Assembly (NCBI GenBank): GCA_963681505.1
Contig: OY811979.1
Coordinates: 4,758,473-4,822,472 of the forward strand
Direction: 5' to 3'
Length of the DNA stretch: 64,000 nt
Source: Eunapius fragilis
Lineage: Eukaryota > Porifera > Demospongiae > Spongillida > Spongillidae
Part shown: piece after piece, positions 11,113-22,750 of the stretch
Position numbering within the stretch: the first letter of the stretch is position 1
Layout: each line of letters starts with the position of its first letter
The notes under the pieces: model-generated
Databases searched by the model: none
Told to the model about the DNA's origin: nothing
Seen by the model: only the letters and a program-made list of their open reading frames with translations
Translations under genes and position numbers: made by a program

Positions 11113-12430
11113 CAATATATTTGTATACCCAATTTTATTTGGTTAATCAAGTATACACTCCTGAATAATTATTTTCAGACTTTTCTTGTTTTGAATGACT
11201 ATTGTTTGCACAGTACAAAGGGCATTCTTATTATTTTGGCACAAAAAGGAAGGCTTTATGCAGGACATACTCCTCAATATATAAATGTTGTCACAAGGGG
11301 CGTGGTTAGGCAGCAAAGAAAATTATGCCACCAAGTTTTTTATATACCAACTTGTCAACATATTTTTACAACTTCGTGGTGAAATGATTAGGTGAACTAG
11401 GAAATTGATTTAAAGGCAAGGTAGCCATGTTAAGTACCTTACAAGAGTCAAATCAGTTCTTTGTCACATACTTGTCTTATCATAACATGCCGCCACTGAG
11501 TTTAAATGAATATCATATCCAAACCACATTCACATCACAGTTTACAAGTTTACATAAATCTTAGAGTAGCACTGGCTTCCTGCATCTCCTTTCTGCTTAG
11601 AGTGCTCCCGCATATTAAGGCGAGTTTTGATTTTTTCATAATATGTGTCTATCAATGTGTACTAAACGTTATTAACACCGGTTCCGTGAGAATTTGATAC
11701 TTTTTTCGCTTGTTATACAAATGTGTTATGCATGTCACAAGGGGCGTGGTTAGACATTAAGGTTTGTGTGTAGCAAATAATATTGCCACCAAGTTTTTTA
11801 TATACCAACTTAACATCTTTTACAACTTCGTGGTAAAATGATTAGGTGAACTAGGAAATTGATTTAAAGGCAATGTAGCCATGTTAAGTACCCTTACAAG
11901 AGTCAAATGAGTTCTTTGTCACATACTTGTCTTATCATAACATGCAGCCACTGAGTTTGTACGAATATCATATCCAAACCACATTCACATCACAGTTTAC
12001 AGTTTACATAAATCTTGCCCTTAGAGCAGCATTGGCTTCCTGCATCTCCTTTCTGCTTAGAGTATATGTTCCTGTTCGTGTTCTTTTCATTCCACAAAAC
12101 AGAAATGCATAACTTTGATGTTACTAACAGCAAACTGGTACAGTTAATATGAGGTTTTTGTAGGCATGTTGCAAACTGGCTTTCGTGGCAATATTATTTG
12201 CCACACACAAACCTTAATGTCTAACCACGCCCCTTGTGACATGCATAACACATTTGTATATTGAGGAATATGTCCTCCATGAAGCCTTTCTTTTTGTGCC
12301 AAAATAATAAGAATGCCCTTTGTACTGTGCAAACAATAATCATTCAAAACAAAGTCAGGAAAAAAATTAATTATTCAAGAGTGTATATTTGATTAACCAA
12401 ATAAAATTGGGTATATAAATGTATTGTGAG
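11113..12430. repeat. Composite inverted repeat with internal direct duplication
   Basis: 11113-11310 is matched in reverse complement by about 12220-12430 (blocks ttggttaatcaagtatacac, ggcattcttattattttggc, gtcacaaggggcgtggtta). Inside, 11291-11605 is repeated in direct orientation at about 11736-12062. A third partial copy (ggcgtggttagacattaagg) occurs inverted at about 12187-12233. The pattern suggests one foldback element inserted into, or recombined with, a copy of itself. No coding sequence. Confidence 0.75.
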
Positions 12431-12439
12431 ATTGTCTAT

Positions 12440-12910
12440 TTTATTGAGAACATCTGTGAGAAAAGGCGTGCAGATTTGAAACTATAGGGGTACAATCGTT
12501 TTAGGAATGACCCTTCTGTGTTTAAGTACCATCTGTTGTTGAACCTGCATTAGTGATTACAGAATTAGCTGGTTTAGCAGGAACCTTTTGGTGTGTGTTT
12601 GTGATTTACTTTTTGGCATTGAATGCCCGTCAAATCTGAGGTAATGCAGTGCTATTGACAGGGTGGTATTATTGGAATGCCTATACACTTTGAATACATG
12701 TATTACAATGATTTTTTTTCTTAGATAAAGCCAGGCTGGAGCGCAGTTCATATAGTAAGTTATTACATGCGACGTTCCATCTGGATTATGGATTATTATT
12801 TTCAATAACGTACTTTATTTCAGATACGTCTGATGATGTATTCGCTGGTAAGCTGTATTAAGATATATTGCTAAATATATACAAATTTTCTCTATAGAGT
12901 TAAAGGTACG
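12440..12910. other. No gene seen
   Basis: Non-coding, AT-rich. No recognisable domain on either strand and no clear repeat partner within the window. Confidence 0.4.
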
Positions 12911-12912
12911 TA

Positions 12913-13678
12913 CAGTAGCGGTCGTAAAATAGTACACAACATTTGCGTAGCATTAACGTTGCACGCAGTTAACTTTGACGTACAGTTTGCGTGGAATAAT
13001 AAGCGTAGCGTTTTGGGAACATAGCGTTTTGTAGAGACTTAGTACACCCTTGACAAAGCATGGCAAAAACGTAGGGAAAGTAGGGCAAACCAACCACTTT
13101 TATAGCTTAGCATCCTACAGCCTGTTTCTAGGCGTCACGATAAATGTAGACACGGCACTTACGAATGAAGGGTACTATAGCTAACATCAGATAAGTATGA
13201 AGTATCTTCATTTAATTAATTAGCATGGGCCGGGTTATCCACATTTTACAAATCCTTATCAGCATGGCCCAAAGTTACGTATTAGCAGCTTGCCAAAGTG
13301 GCACTACCTACACGTAGTACCATATATCTAAGATCCATGCTAGAAGACGTTATATGTGGTGTTAGCACACCACATATAAATTAAAATTAAATTATATTAT
13401 ATTGCTGTTCAGTAAATTAATGGCAGCTAGCAAAAATGAAATGTGAATTAACAGTTCATACGTGCTCCCCTCCACACACACCCGCTCAAGTACATCCCAC
13501 ATGGTCAGAGCTTTTGTTCCTTTCATGCGGAGCATAGGAATGATAGATGTAGAGCGTGAGTGTAGCGCTTGCGTAGGTATGATAAAGCGTGAGTGTAGCG
13601 TTTGTGTAGGAATGACAAAGCGTTTTGGGAATGTAGCGTGGGATAATCTTTACGTGTACTTTATTTTGACCGCTACTG
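12913..13678. repeat. Tc1/mariner-type non-autonomous element (766 bp, TA target)
   Basis: Ends are cagtagcggtcgtaaaatag on the left and the matching ctattttgaccgctactg-type right end, with TA on both outer sides (12911-12912 and 13679-13680). TIRs starting CAGT with a TA duplication are typical of the Tc1/mariner superfamily. Just inside both ends are short repeats of a gcgtagcgtttt / agcgtgagtgtagcg kind. No transposase is present. Confidence 0.8.
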
Positions 13679-13699
13679 TATGGCATAGTGTATATGTAA

Positions 13700-14080
13700 T
13701 AACATTGTTGTCACATATTCAAGAGTAACAGCACCTCCAATCCATGTTACTAGACCTTTAAAATGCAAGCCATTTTGGCAGCTGTTCTATCTGCAGGGTT
13801 TGTACAGGTTTTGGAATCCTGGAAAAGTAATGGATTTTCATTTTATGATTTCAAGGGCCCGGAAAAGTTTGGGAATGCGGCACAATATGAAAAGTTTTTA
13901 AATAATATTTATACGCGTTGTGAACCGCCAGTAGAAAGGTTTGGGAATTTTTAGATAGTAGTGCTATATGAACCCTGTATCTGACTCTTCATCACTGTCA
14001 GTTTTTATTTTGGATAATGCTGCTTTCTTGGTCTTTATACGGCAACCAGTTTTACTGTCCTCCCACCAAAGGCTAACAGC
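13700..14080. other. No convincing gene
   Basis: A 63-residue frame at 13763-13954 has no recognisable domain. The text around ggaatcctggaaaagtaatgg looks repeat-like rather than coding. Confidence 0.35.
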
Positions 14081-14386
14081 ATGTTCTGCAGAAACTTGTC
14101 TACAGTAGGACCTTCCATTCTAATCTCAGCTTGTACTATCTGTTTTAATAAATCCAAAGTCCTGGAGCTGCTGGTAATTTTCCTATCCTTGTTAGTTGTG
14201 GGACAGATGGAGCATCAGGAGCACAAAGGGTTGAACGAAAGGATGCAGAAGGGACTTCCATGGCTGTTTTGGTCTTGGTTTTATGTACATAGATTTGAAC
14301 TAGCCTGTAATGATGCACTCTCCAGCAAACTGATAGATGAAATGCTTCTCAGGTTTACTTACTACATGAGACGTCCCCAAACCTAG
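14081..14386 (+). pseudogene. hAT-type transposase fragment (ZNF862-like, central part)
   Basis: The frame reads EHKGLNERMQKGLPWLFWSW, YVHRFELACNDAL, then IDEMLLRFTYYMRRPQT. The order of a (C/V)HR.EL...DA motif followed by a leucine-rich helix before a tyrosine pair matches the central region of hAT transposases and ZNF862-like derivatives. The frame ends at a stop soon after and the N-terminal finger and C-terminal dimerisation region are absent. Only the last two thirds of the open frame resembles the family. Confidence 0.6.
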
Positions 14387-14553
14387 AAAGCCACGATCTA
14401 CACAATGACTCATGCATAATGGATACTTTCAAAAAGTTTTACCTTCTTTTCCATCACATAGAAGGTTTCAAACTTCTTTATCAATCTTTCCTTCAATGTC
14501 TTGTCCATTGTTAATAGGTGTTATCGTTTGTTTTGAGGCTTTAGCAGCCACTA

Positions 14554-14846
14554 CAGTACCAGTCAGAAAAACGTTTCCCACCGTAAAGTAGTTTTTCTAT
14601 GGTGCTACGCTACACGCGTACAAAAGTTTGCGGACAACGTTATTGCGCTACGGTACGATGTTACTATGCTACGGTACGCGTAACCAAACGATACGGCACC
14701 ACGATTGTATTACGCTAACTACGGTGCGCTTCAAGTTACGCAAACTCCGTTACTAAGTACCCGTCGTTACGGTATTACACTACGATGCTACGCTACGTTA
14801 TTAAAAACTGCGCTACGTTACGGAAACATTTTTCTGACTGGTACTG
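14554..14846. repeat. Tc1/mariner-type MITE (293 bp, TA target)
   Basis: TIRs cagtaccagtcagaaaaacg and its reverse complement at the right end, flanked by TA on both sides (14552-14553, 14847-14848). The interior is built almost entirely of variants of GCTACG / CGTTACG words, an unusual short-word repeat of mixed orientation. No coding sequence. Confidence 0.85.
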
Positions 14847-14849
14847 TAC

Positions 14850-15670
14850 ATCCATCCTGATCATTGATCGATGTTGAGCTTTACAGTGTTCCACATTTAA
14901 AGCTCCCAAATCTGAAAATTTCGGTTTTTTGCCTGTAAATTTCCAACCAGATGAGTATAAGTAGAAAGGATGAGATATTCATATTTAGCCATCATTTCTG
15001 AGTAAGATGAACTTATTATTAACGGTAAACAACAACAGCAATTAATAAATCATAAACGGTTTCAAGTACTATTTTGATCGATAACTCCTGTAAGGGAATT
15101 AGCTAAGCGTTCAAATTTGGAATTCTAATTGTGCTCTGTGCTGTCTTCATTTTGTAGCTGTTCATTGTCTGAAGTCACGGCGGTTTTGTAGATCAGTCAA
15201 GTTTTCTTAGTTTTTGGGGTACTTCAGCACATGCGATGGTTCGGTCGAATTAGTTTGACTTAAGGTCTGAAATTTAGGTAACACGATTATAAAGTGGTTT
15301 AAATATCTGTATATATATTTATATTTTATGCACATCTGCGCAAGTTATGTAAGCAATATTTGAAAGCCTAAAAGCCTAAAATTTAGCCCTTTTATCTTAT
15401 ACAAGCTCATTAACTGACATTTCACGTACTTTCTGTAATACGTGCATAAAATTATACGTGCATTTTTAAATAGCGTTCACGTACACCTGTCAAAGCACAA
15501 AAAGCAACAATTATTACTATGCATGAATAGCTGGATATGACTTATATCTTCATGGCAGTATTGAAGTCATCATGCACTTGCGCTATTCTGATGCACTTCC
15601 ACAGCAAAAACTTCAACTCATGTTCAACTGCTACTAGTATTTACTCTTCTATGTGATTTGTATAGTTTAA
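14850..15670. other. No gene seen
   Basis: AT-rich non-coding DNA. No domain, repeat pair or RNA gene could be recognised. Confidence 0.4.
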
Positions 15671-15675
15671 CTACT

Positions 15676-15987
15676 TTACCCTAACTCACTTCCATCTGAT
15701 CCATTTCTGTAAGCATGCTCATAATCTCTACACTTTCTAAAAAATTTATTAATAAGTTCTTTAGAACAGCTTTCCAGCCCTTCAAGGACAATCTTACGTA
15801 ATGTATTAATTTTTCCATATGCGAAAAATCTTGTATGTACCTTTGCATGACACCAAACCCCAATCAGACTTAGTTCACAATGGTATTTTGGGAAAAACAT
15901 GCACATATGCCCACGACGTTCTGTATATTTTTCTAAAATCGACTTTTGTACTCTAAAAACATCAAATGTTTTCAATGCACTCCTCAT
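15676..15987 (-). pseudogene. DDE transposase C-terminal fragment (IS630/Tc1-mariner-like)
   Basis: The minus frame has FRVQKSILEKYTERRGHMCM, FFPKYHCELSLIGVWCHAK, then LRKIVLEGLESC and FFRKCRDYEHAYRNG. The block FxPKxHCELNxIExxW is a hallmark of the C-terminal catalytic part of one DDE transposase group. In the consensus, the acidic residue after NxI is the third catalytic residue. Here the tract is SLIG, so the acidic residue is gone and the piece is inactive. The N-terminal DDE residues are not present. A smaller open frame at 16121-16366 on the same strand carries no recognisable domain. Confidence 0.7.
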
Positions 15988-16365
15988 CTTGTCTGCATTT
16001 ATTCTTGTAGTGTCAACTCGTTAAAATTGCCACTAGGTTTTTTTCGAGTGATAAATAAGCTTATCTATTGACATGGACCTTTTTTTTTGCTGTGTGGCTT
16101 TTCACTCGTTAATTAATAATTCATTGGATCTCAGAAACAGTACTTAGCTCAGGCAGCACCCTGGATCTACTTAGGGTTTTCAACCACTCGTTCATTATCC
16201 AGACCAAAGACGCTTCAGTTTGGACTGTATTTACTGTTTCACATGTACTACATAAATGTTTTTTTTTTACTTCGGTTGCATGCACAAACATGCATTCCAC
16301 ACTTGACACTTTAAGGATTGCCTTTGTGGACTTCTCATTTCTAAATATTAGATGATGTCTTAACA

Positions 16366-16379
16366 TTTTTTTCCTACAG
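16366..16379 (+). promoter_or_regulatory. Splice acceptor before the Crinkler-like frame
   Basis: A branch-like ttaac, a T/C tract and cctacag precede the coding frame, with AG at 16378-16379. It suggests the ATG at 16391 need not be the true start. Confidence 0.55.
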
Positions 16380-17974
16380 CCATATGTCAGATGTCAGATG
16401 ATTCTGATATCAACAAGAACCTTCTGGATGCAGCTGTGGTATCAAATATAAATGTGGGAGGCAAATTGACATTAAGTGGACACTCTGGACATAATTTTCA
16501 CAAAATCTACATTCGATATGATTATGAACAAATTTGGAAAAAAATTTCAAGCAGCAGTGTAACTCGATACATTATCACTGGCTCATCAGGGATTGGAAAA
16601 AGTTGTTTCATAGGTTATATTATTGTTCAAATATTGAAATCGCAAAATTATAATATCATTATTTACTCGGTACAACGGGAAGGTGCTTGGCAGCCAGATT
16701 ATCGTGTTATCACCAAAGACGGCATAAAAGTGGCTGATAATTTGTTTATACATACTTTGTTAACCACACAGCCTATAAAAGGACTTCGAGTTATGTGGTT
16801 AATGGATGCAATGCAACATGGGCCATATCAGTGTCTGAATGAAAATGTTACTGTGATTTTATTTGCATCATTCAGCACAAAAAATTATAAAGATTTCCAC
16901 AAGAATTGCGGTACAAATCCAATTACAATGTATTTGCCTTGGTGGAGCCAAACTGATGAAGGACACCTGGTGGGACTTAATGCAGAACATTTAGATAATC
17001 CATCTCCTATTGAGCGTGAATTTTTGGATTTGGTTAATCTTTATTGCACTGATGATCAATCAGTAATTAATTTTGCAGAATGTTGGACTATAGCTGGTTG
17101 CAATCCTCGAAATGTGCTTAAGACAAATAGCATTAATGCACTTAAGAATCAGATAAGTGTCAAAGCTGTCATTACTCCTAAGGATTTAACATTGTTGCAA
17201 TTAGCCTTCTGTAGTTCCCAACATGCTTATATTACAGAAACTGAGAACTTTAGTTCAAAGATATTTTGCCCAATAATCGGTCGTGAAGATTATTTGCCAA
17301 CTGGAAATGTGGTTTATGTATCACAGTTTGCCTGTAACATGCTGACCAAATGTTTTAAAAGTAAGGAATACAATGAACAGATAGATTATCTTGTAGCAAG
17401 GTGTATTCCAGAAGACAGTTCTAAATGGGGACAATCCTTCGAATCACATATGCATATGTTTTTTTATCATTGCAAAAAGAAATCATTCACAATTATGAAA
17501 TTAAAACCTCAATATTCACGTCCCAATGAAGGACATGTGACAACAGCAACGTTGACATTGCCATCATTTAACAAAGTAAAACGGTTTACAAAAATTGAGC
17601 AATATCTAACTCCAGACACATATTATCAACCCTACTCTCCTCGGTTTTCTTCACTGGATAGTTTCTATTTAGACAATTCTGGAACTCTATATGTATTTCA
17701 GTTTACAACAGCTTCATTCCATCCAATAATTGCTCAGGGTGTACATTCTGTTGTAGGGACAAACTATAAGAAAGTGATTATGGTATTTGTTGTTCCATCT
17801 GATAAGTACCGTTTACCAGATCAGAAGCCAATCACTAACGAGCAGTCATTGACAAATAAGAAAACAAAATTTTATAAGCCACTTCAAAAAGATGTATTTA
17901 AAAATTTGTCAAGAGTTATTACACAATGGAAATTAGTAGTGGACATTGCTGCAACACGGAATGTATTGCTTTAA
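16380..17974 (+). CDS. Crinkler/RHS-like P-loop NTPase protein with nuclease-like C-terminus
   Basis: An intact frame: ATG 16391, stop 17972-17974, 527 aa. It has a Walker A GSSGIGKS at residues 64-71, a hydrophobic strand plus Asp (LRVMWLMD, about 133-140) as a Walker B candidate, and a tryptophan-rich YLPWWS segment near 180. The C-terminal block has FSSLDSFYLD then LYVFQFTTASFHPI (about 417-445). NTPase plus this D...QxT-type tail is the layout of Crinkler-RHS-type (CR) proteins, in which the tail is a restriction-endonuclease-like fold. A splice acceptor (tttttcctacag, AG at 16378-16379) lies 11 bases before the ATG and the frame stays open from it, so an upstream exon with the usual header domain may exist. 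It was not found. The gene is single-exon over its whole visible length, AT-rich and sits among transposons. In this family the tail is thought to act on nucleic acids; that activity is inferred, not shown. Confidence 0.75.
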
Positions 17975-19350
17975 TGTGTATCTCCTGAAATGCATACTTG
18001 TATTATTCTGATTTTTCATTAAAATAACTTTCATGATTGTGATTTAGGTTTATTTTTGATCTTAGGGTTAGGGTTGACATATTGCCCTGGCATATAGTTT
18101 CTATTTACCATGTTATGGAGCTTCTTGTAGGTTACAAGTGGGGGCGGATACGCCCGTCACGTTTAATCACGTGATATGAGGGAGGCCAAATGTGTGTGCA
18201 ACCCCCAGTGTGTTTTCCAAACCAGTACATCTCTTTACAAGAGGCTAGAGCATGTGATAGCTAGTGATAACTCAGTTTTTCAGTTCTTTTAATTCAATCA
18301 GACTCCCCAAGCTGGACAACCACATATACTAAGGATGGCTGATGGCCACTGATCTTTTCAACCTGAAGACTTTGGCTTGGAGCAGGTGAAGAACAAGTTA
18401 TGACAAATAAAATATTGAATTTGTGTGTTCAACAGTTACATGATGAAATCATATCACATGAAGGGAGGGGGGTGGGGTGAAAGAGGGACAGACATAGGTG
18501 TGGCAATGTTGCTAGTCACCTCACTCCTAATTCACTGTCTCCCTCCCCCACCCTCACCATATCTCCTGAACACCCTCATTCTCCACACACACACACACAC
18601 ACATACGTACACATTGTCCCACACACATGCACAAACACAGTGACACACATGCACACAACCTTTGCTGGTCCGTCGATCAGTTTAGTAAGCTCGGTCTGCA
18701 TCCAGCCAAAATAGCAAATCCTAACACAAACAGTCCGAAGGACTGTGAGTGGTAGAAGATAAAATTAGGGCTTAGGGCAAGGGAGGGGAAGGTCCGCTAC
18801 GCCGACCCAATTTTTCACCCCCTCTCCGAATCCCCACTCAAATTGCACCCGTCCCTCCCTCCCGACACTCTTCATTGAAACTCACTAACTCTCCCCTTCC
18901 TTAATAAACGCCATCTTACCCTGGACGAGGCGATAGATCTGCAAGCTTAGTTCACATCTACAGTGTCATTTTAAATATTATTCATACGCATCTGTGCCTT
19001 GCATCGGCGCTAATGGTCCCTCGAATCCCGTTTATCGCTCCGTACACGCGAGGGACCACTTGCTCGTGCCCATCTCTCAAGAAGTGAAACAGTTGTAAAG
19101 AGCGAGGGCAAGCGTCTACAGACTCCCCATGCATCGACAGGTCTAGACCGAACTTTGTACTCGTCTATTGAACGCTCGTCTTCACTTACGTCGAAGGTGC
19201 GTCCCTATAATCACTATTTTGTACAACCATTGATATTAGAGTAAAGGGATTGGAAGCGAGGCCAATCAACACGTGTTAACACCTCCACTCCTCGACACGG
19301 TTATAGAAGCACTGGGTACGAGAACTTCTATAGCATACTTTATTGATGAT
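17975..19350. other. No gene seen; CA microsatellite inside
   Basis: Contains a short CA-rich tract around 18584-18640. The stretch 18780-19350 is more GC-rich and pyrimidine-biased but has no open frame with a recognisable domain. Two tandem ttaggg-like words at 18064-18075 are too short to be telomeric. Confidence 0.4.
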
Positions 19351-19528
19351 ACTTTTGAATGTGCACGGTCGGCTCCCTTAACCACTGCGATCGAGTACGA
19401 AACGGCATCCGAAGTGTGATGACTGACGAAGGCTTCAAAATTGGAAGTTCGAAAGCCAAAGTTGCTGTTGAATCTGCGACTGCCTTATACAATGGGCCGC
19501 CAAGCCAGAAAATGAAGAGTGTTTTTGT

Positions 19529-20350
19529 ATGTTCTCTGAGCTACTTGTCAAAAAGCTCGAAAAATGTTTGACTTGTGCAGTTACTACATCGTCTCTCACG
19601 AATCAGAAACGACGTGAGCGGATGTGGAAGTTTTTTCATGAAGTATCGTCATCAGAAGAATTTAGGAAACATTGGGAAACGTTTCTATCTGGTTCCACGA
19701 GCACTGCTCCTTGCCCTATTTTCTATCAATATGTTACCGATTCAATTTTCAACATCATGTTAAAGGAAGTGTTTCCTATTAGTGCCCCTCGAACTGTTGA
19801 AAGCCTTGAATCACTAACTTACATAGAAAAAAATGCTTTGAGATACGCAGCTGGTTATATACCCAGGTCACTATTTAAAAAGATCAAAAAGTCTAGCCAT
19901 CAAAACAAGGATGAGTTACTGTTATGCCTGGATGATATGGTGCAGGGTGATACTGGTACAGAAACTGATGTCTCACAAGACTGGATTACAGCACTAAATC
20001 GTGGTGGACTAATAAATGTCACTAGTGAAATGTACATGGTTATTTGTGCTATGGAAATAGAGTTGCGACCACACCTACAGAAGGACTTGTCTCATATTTC
20101 TCACTTCAGGCACAGCATTGTAGAAAGTATCATGGTAAATGAAGATGTTCTGTTTTTCTGGTCTATCCTTTCTGCTCCATGGGAGGTTGAAACCGAGATT
20201 GAACAAGAGTTGCTAAGAATGGTGGCAGATTTATGGATGACTGTTCGAGGGTTCTCATTTGTCAGTGCATGGATTGAGAAATTCAAGGCACTCAACAAAA
20301 AGACCACACAAAAGTCCAAGGGACTGCGAAAGACATTAGGTAGCACATAG
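19529..20350 (+). CDS. Unrecognised 273-aa frame, convergent with P-element-like transposase
   Basis: Open frame of 273 codons. It includes NALRYAAGYIPRSLFKKIKK near residue 110, RGGLINVTSEMYMVICAMEI, DVLFFWSILSAPWEVE, WMTVRGFSFVSAWIEK, and ends SKGLRKTLGST. I associate this series with predicted proteins that recur beside DNA transposons in invertebrates but cannot name the family. It has no zinc-finger pattern and no obvious catalytic triad. The stop lies 50 bp from the 3' end of the opposite-strand P-element-like gene, suggesting both belonged to one element. The N-terminus is uncertain, because the sequence before it (19359-19571) is open in another frame. Confidence 0.5.
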   Translation: MFSELLVKKLEKCLTCAVTTSSLTNQKRRERMWKFFHEVSSSEEFRKHWETFLSGSTSTAPCPIFYQYVTDSIFNIMLKEVFPISAPRTVESLESLTYIEKNALRYAAGYIPRSLFKKIKKSSHQNKDELLLCLDDMVQGDTGTETDVSQDWITALNRGGLINVTSEMYMVICAMEIELRPHLQKDLSHISHFRHSIVESIMVNEDVLFFWSILSAPWEVETEIEQELLRMVADLWMTVRGFSFVSAWIEKFKALNKKTTQKSKGLRKTLGST

Positions 20351-20399
20351 ACCACACACAATTACAAATACATGAATACTTGTGATGCATTATTATGAA

Positions 20400-21745
20400 T
20401 TACAATGTTTTTCGTCGATTCAATTTTTTTCGCTTTGGAAGTGGTTCACTTGCTTTGCAGAGGTCGACACCTTCACTTTGTCTTTTTCCACGGCAATTGC
20501 CACGGACTGGTGGTCTGCATACACTGCCAACAACTCTTATAGTATCACTACTTTTGCAAAATTCAGAAACATTGGGGTTATCATGAGTAGCCCCTCTCTG
20601 CCGCTGGCAACCAAAAAACTTTTCTATTGGGTCCTGGCAAATCCTCTGACTTAAAAATATTTTAACACCGTCTAAAGTAAATAGGTATCTTGTCAGATCC
20701 ACAAATGATTTCACTAAACATAATTGTAAAAAGGAGAAAAAGAATAATATTGTGCCTACAACATGCATCTCACCAGTCATCTTCAACCCAAGCAATGTTT
20801 GTGGGCTTAGCAGCATTTTTTGCCTCATTTTCTGTGACACTCCATCAATATTCTTCACATAAGTTTCCCAGTCACTGATGTATCCTAGGAAATCTTCTTC
20901 TAGCCACTTGTTCATAACATAAAGAATTTATTCACAGAATTGATTTTTAGTGTTCTCATATACACATACCTACAGTCAAAAATCATCAGCTGAACGATAA
21001 GGTTCTCTGAATGGTTTTCTCTGCTGATGACCCTCTGAACAGTTACTTACATTCAAACAGTCAAAGAATTTGTCAAACATAATTTAGAACTTGGCTGTTT
21101 CAGCTGCTTCTACACCGCCTATCAGTTCAACTGCCTTTGAGACTGATTCACTTAGTACCTTAATAGTGCAAAACAGTTAATTCACAGATTATAAAGACAA
21201 CTATGTAGGCACTACTAACCTGTGCTGCAAGATCAACTCTCATTTTAGAAAATGATGTCAGCTTTATATGTTCAAGCTTTATTTTCTTTAGCAATGACAG
21301 CCTAAGTGACTTAGCCTTGTCCTGGAAGAAAACATCTCGAATATGTTGAAATGAAATTTGTTTTTGATTGTTCTAATGTTTATATAGGAGATGTTAGTAG
21401 AATGATTATAAACATCCTTATTCACATACCTGCATAAGCCTCGCAGCAGATGCTAAACAATTTCGTGTTGTTTTTATAAGATGTGGGGGGTCGGAAAAAA
21501 AGTACAGGAAGCGACCATCCGATGCATACTTGTTTGGAACCTTATGCACCACAGTGTTTGCATTGGTACCATGGAGTGAAAGAAACCGTCTATTTGCAGA
21601 TGCTCCATCAAATGTGATTCCCATGACCTTAACATGTAAAGATACTGCAATAATGGTTATATTAATTAATTAGCTTGTACCTGAAAACCACATCTTTCAA
21701 GACGATATACTGCTTCCCACACAGGGTTGTTCCCTTCACCTGCGC
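20400..21745 (-). pseudogene. P-element/THAP9-like transposase, multi-exon, with stops
   Basis: Minus-strand exons in order: about 21745-21690 (VWEAVYRLERCGF, donor GTACAAG); about 21624-21425 (MGITFDGASANRRF, then FSDPPHLIKTTRNC), donor GTATGTG; 21320-21230 (KIKLEHIKLTSFSKMRVDLA), donor GTTAGT; about 21165-21000 (VLSESVSKAVELIGGVEAAE); and 20905-20400. The last exon includes a 60-bp GTGAGA...TTTAG intron at 20714-20773, then FLSQRICQDPIEKFFGCQRQ and a basic tail. DGAS.NR, PHLIKTTRN and DP.E.FFGCQRQRG are hallmarks of P-element transposases and human THAP9. In-frame stops occur after ...ETAKF and near ...SADDF, and no THAP finger is found. The element is therefore inactive. Confidence 0.85.
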
Positions 21746-22204
21746 TAATTAATATTCATTAGCATCACGTCATGCGGAAGGATTTTCATTCGAAGTTTTA
21801 AATATGGAGCGTAGAACGCTTGCTAGTTTTTCTAGGTTACTACGCGCCCGATGGCCCTTATTTTCACAATGGGTGTCAAAAAGTGTCTGTTCTATCGTTT
21901 TTGAGTGATTTGGGCTTACGGCAGGTAGTGCTAATTCTTCGTCTATCTTCGAGTGTGCGTCATTTAAAATGGACAATCTACGCTACCGTTCTGAACTCCT
22001 CGTTTGGTACATGTAAGTTGTCAGCTTACGTTTTAAAAGTATGGGCATGCATCTACTGTTATGTATTGACCTGTTGGGTATCATACAAGCGTTTGATGCC
22101 CATGCATGGAGGTTGACGTGTGGGTGTTGAGCTATACCTAGCTGTGGTAGCCAAATCCAGTATGCTTGCAAATTTAACCCACACTGACATCGTGTTGTTA
22201 CACG

Positions 22205-22335
22205 CACACACAACACACACTCACACACGCACGCACACACACACACACATACACACACACGCAGGGCAACACACACACAAATACACATACACACAACACA
22301 CACACACACACAACACACACACACACACACACACA
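22205..22335. repeat. CA-rich microsatellite
   Basis: Long runs of CACACA with ACAC/GCAC interruptions on the plus strand. Frames reading through it in either direction are artefacts. Confidence 0.9.
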
Positions 22336-22594
22336 TGGCCTTGTCACATAGCTTCGTTGATACACCTACATGCCTGGGGCAGACTTAATTTCTTTACTCC
22401 TGCTAAAAATAATATAGGCCTAAATAATTTTGTCAAGGCCACTAGGGCCTTCCTTAAAAATCACACCCATTTGTCATGGCAGTTTTTTAAAAATGCAAAT
22501 AAAAATAAACAAAGGTGCACATGTATAAAAAGAACACTTAAGGTTGTGCCTCTCACAATTTAGAACCTGGATAAAGACAGTGAATAGTTAAATA

Positions 22595-22750
22595 TAAAGG
22601 GTCAAATAATAAGGGAAAATGTAATAATCCTATATTGTAGGCATTATGTTTGTGTCTGTATAGGATTATTACATTTCTCTTTATACCCTTGTTTCCTTCC
22701 TTTTTACACCACTATTGCCTACCAATCCTATATGCCACCAACTTTCTAGA
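22595..22750. repeat. Foldback family B, partial copy
   Basis: An inverted match around gtaataatcctatattgtag / ctgtataggattattac, followed by the arm ttccttcctttttacaccac then ctaccaatcctatatgccac. The arm is shared with the fuller copies at 27487-27750 and 58098-58366. Only part of the left arm is present. Confidence 0.65.

Noticed and set aside
15000-15600. Search for tRNA or rRNA genes
   Set aside because: No cloverleaf with A and B boxes or conserved rRNA segment could be recognised here or elsewhere in the window.
18060-18080. ttagggttagggttg as a telomere remnant
   Set aside because: Only two units, with no continuation; could be chance.
21770-21976. 68-residue minus frame as an N-terminal exon of the P-like transposase
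   Set aside because: It opens after a stop with no ATG or acceptor, shows no THAP or coiled-coil pattern, and is followed by stops before the next transposase exon.
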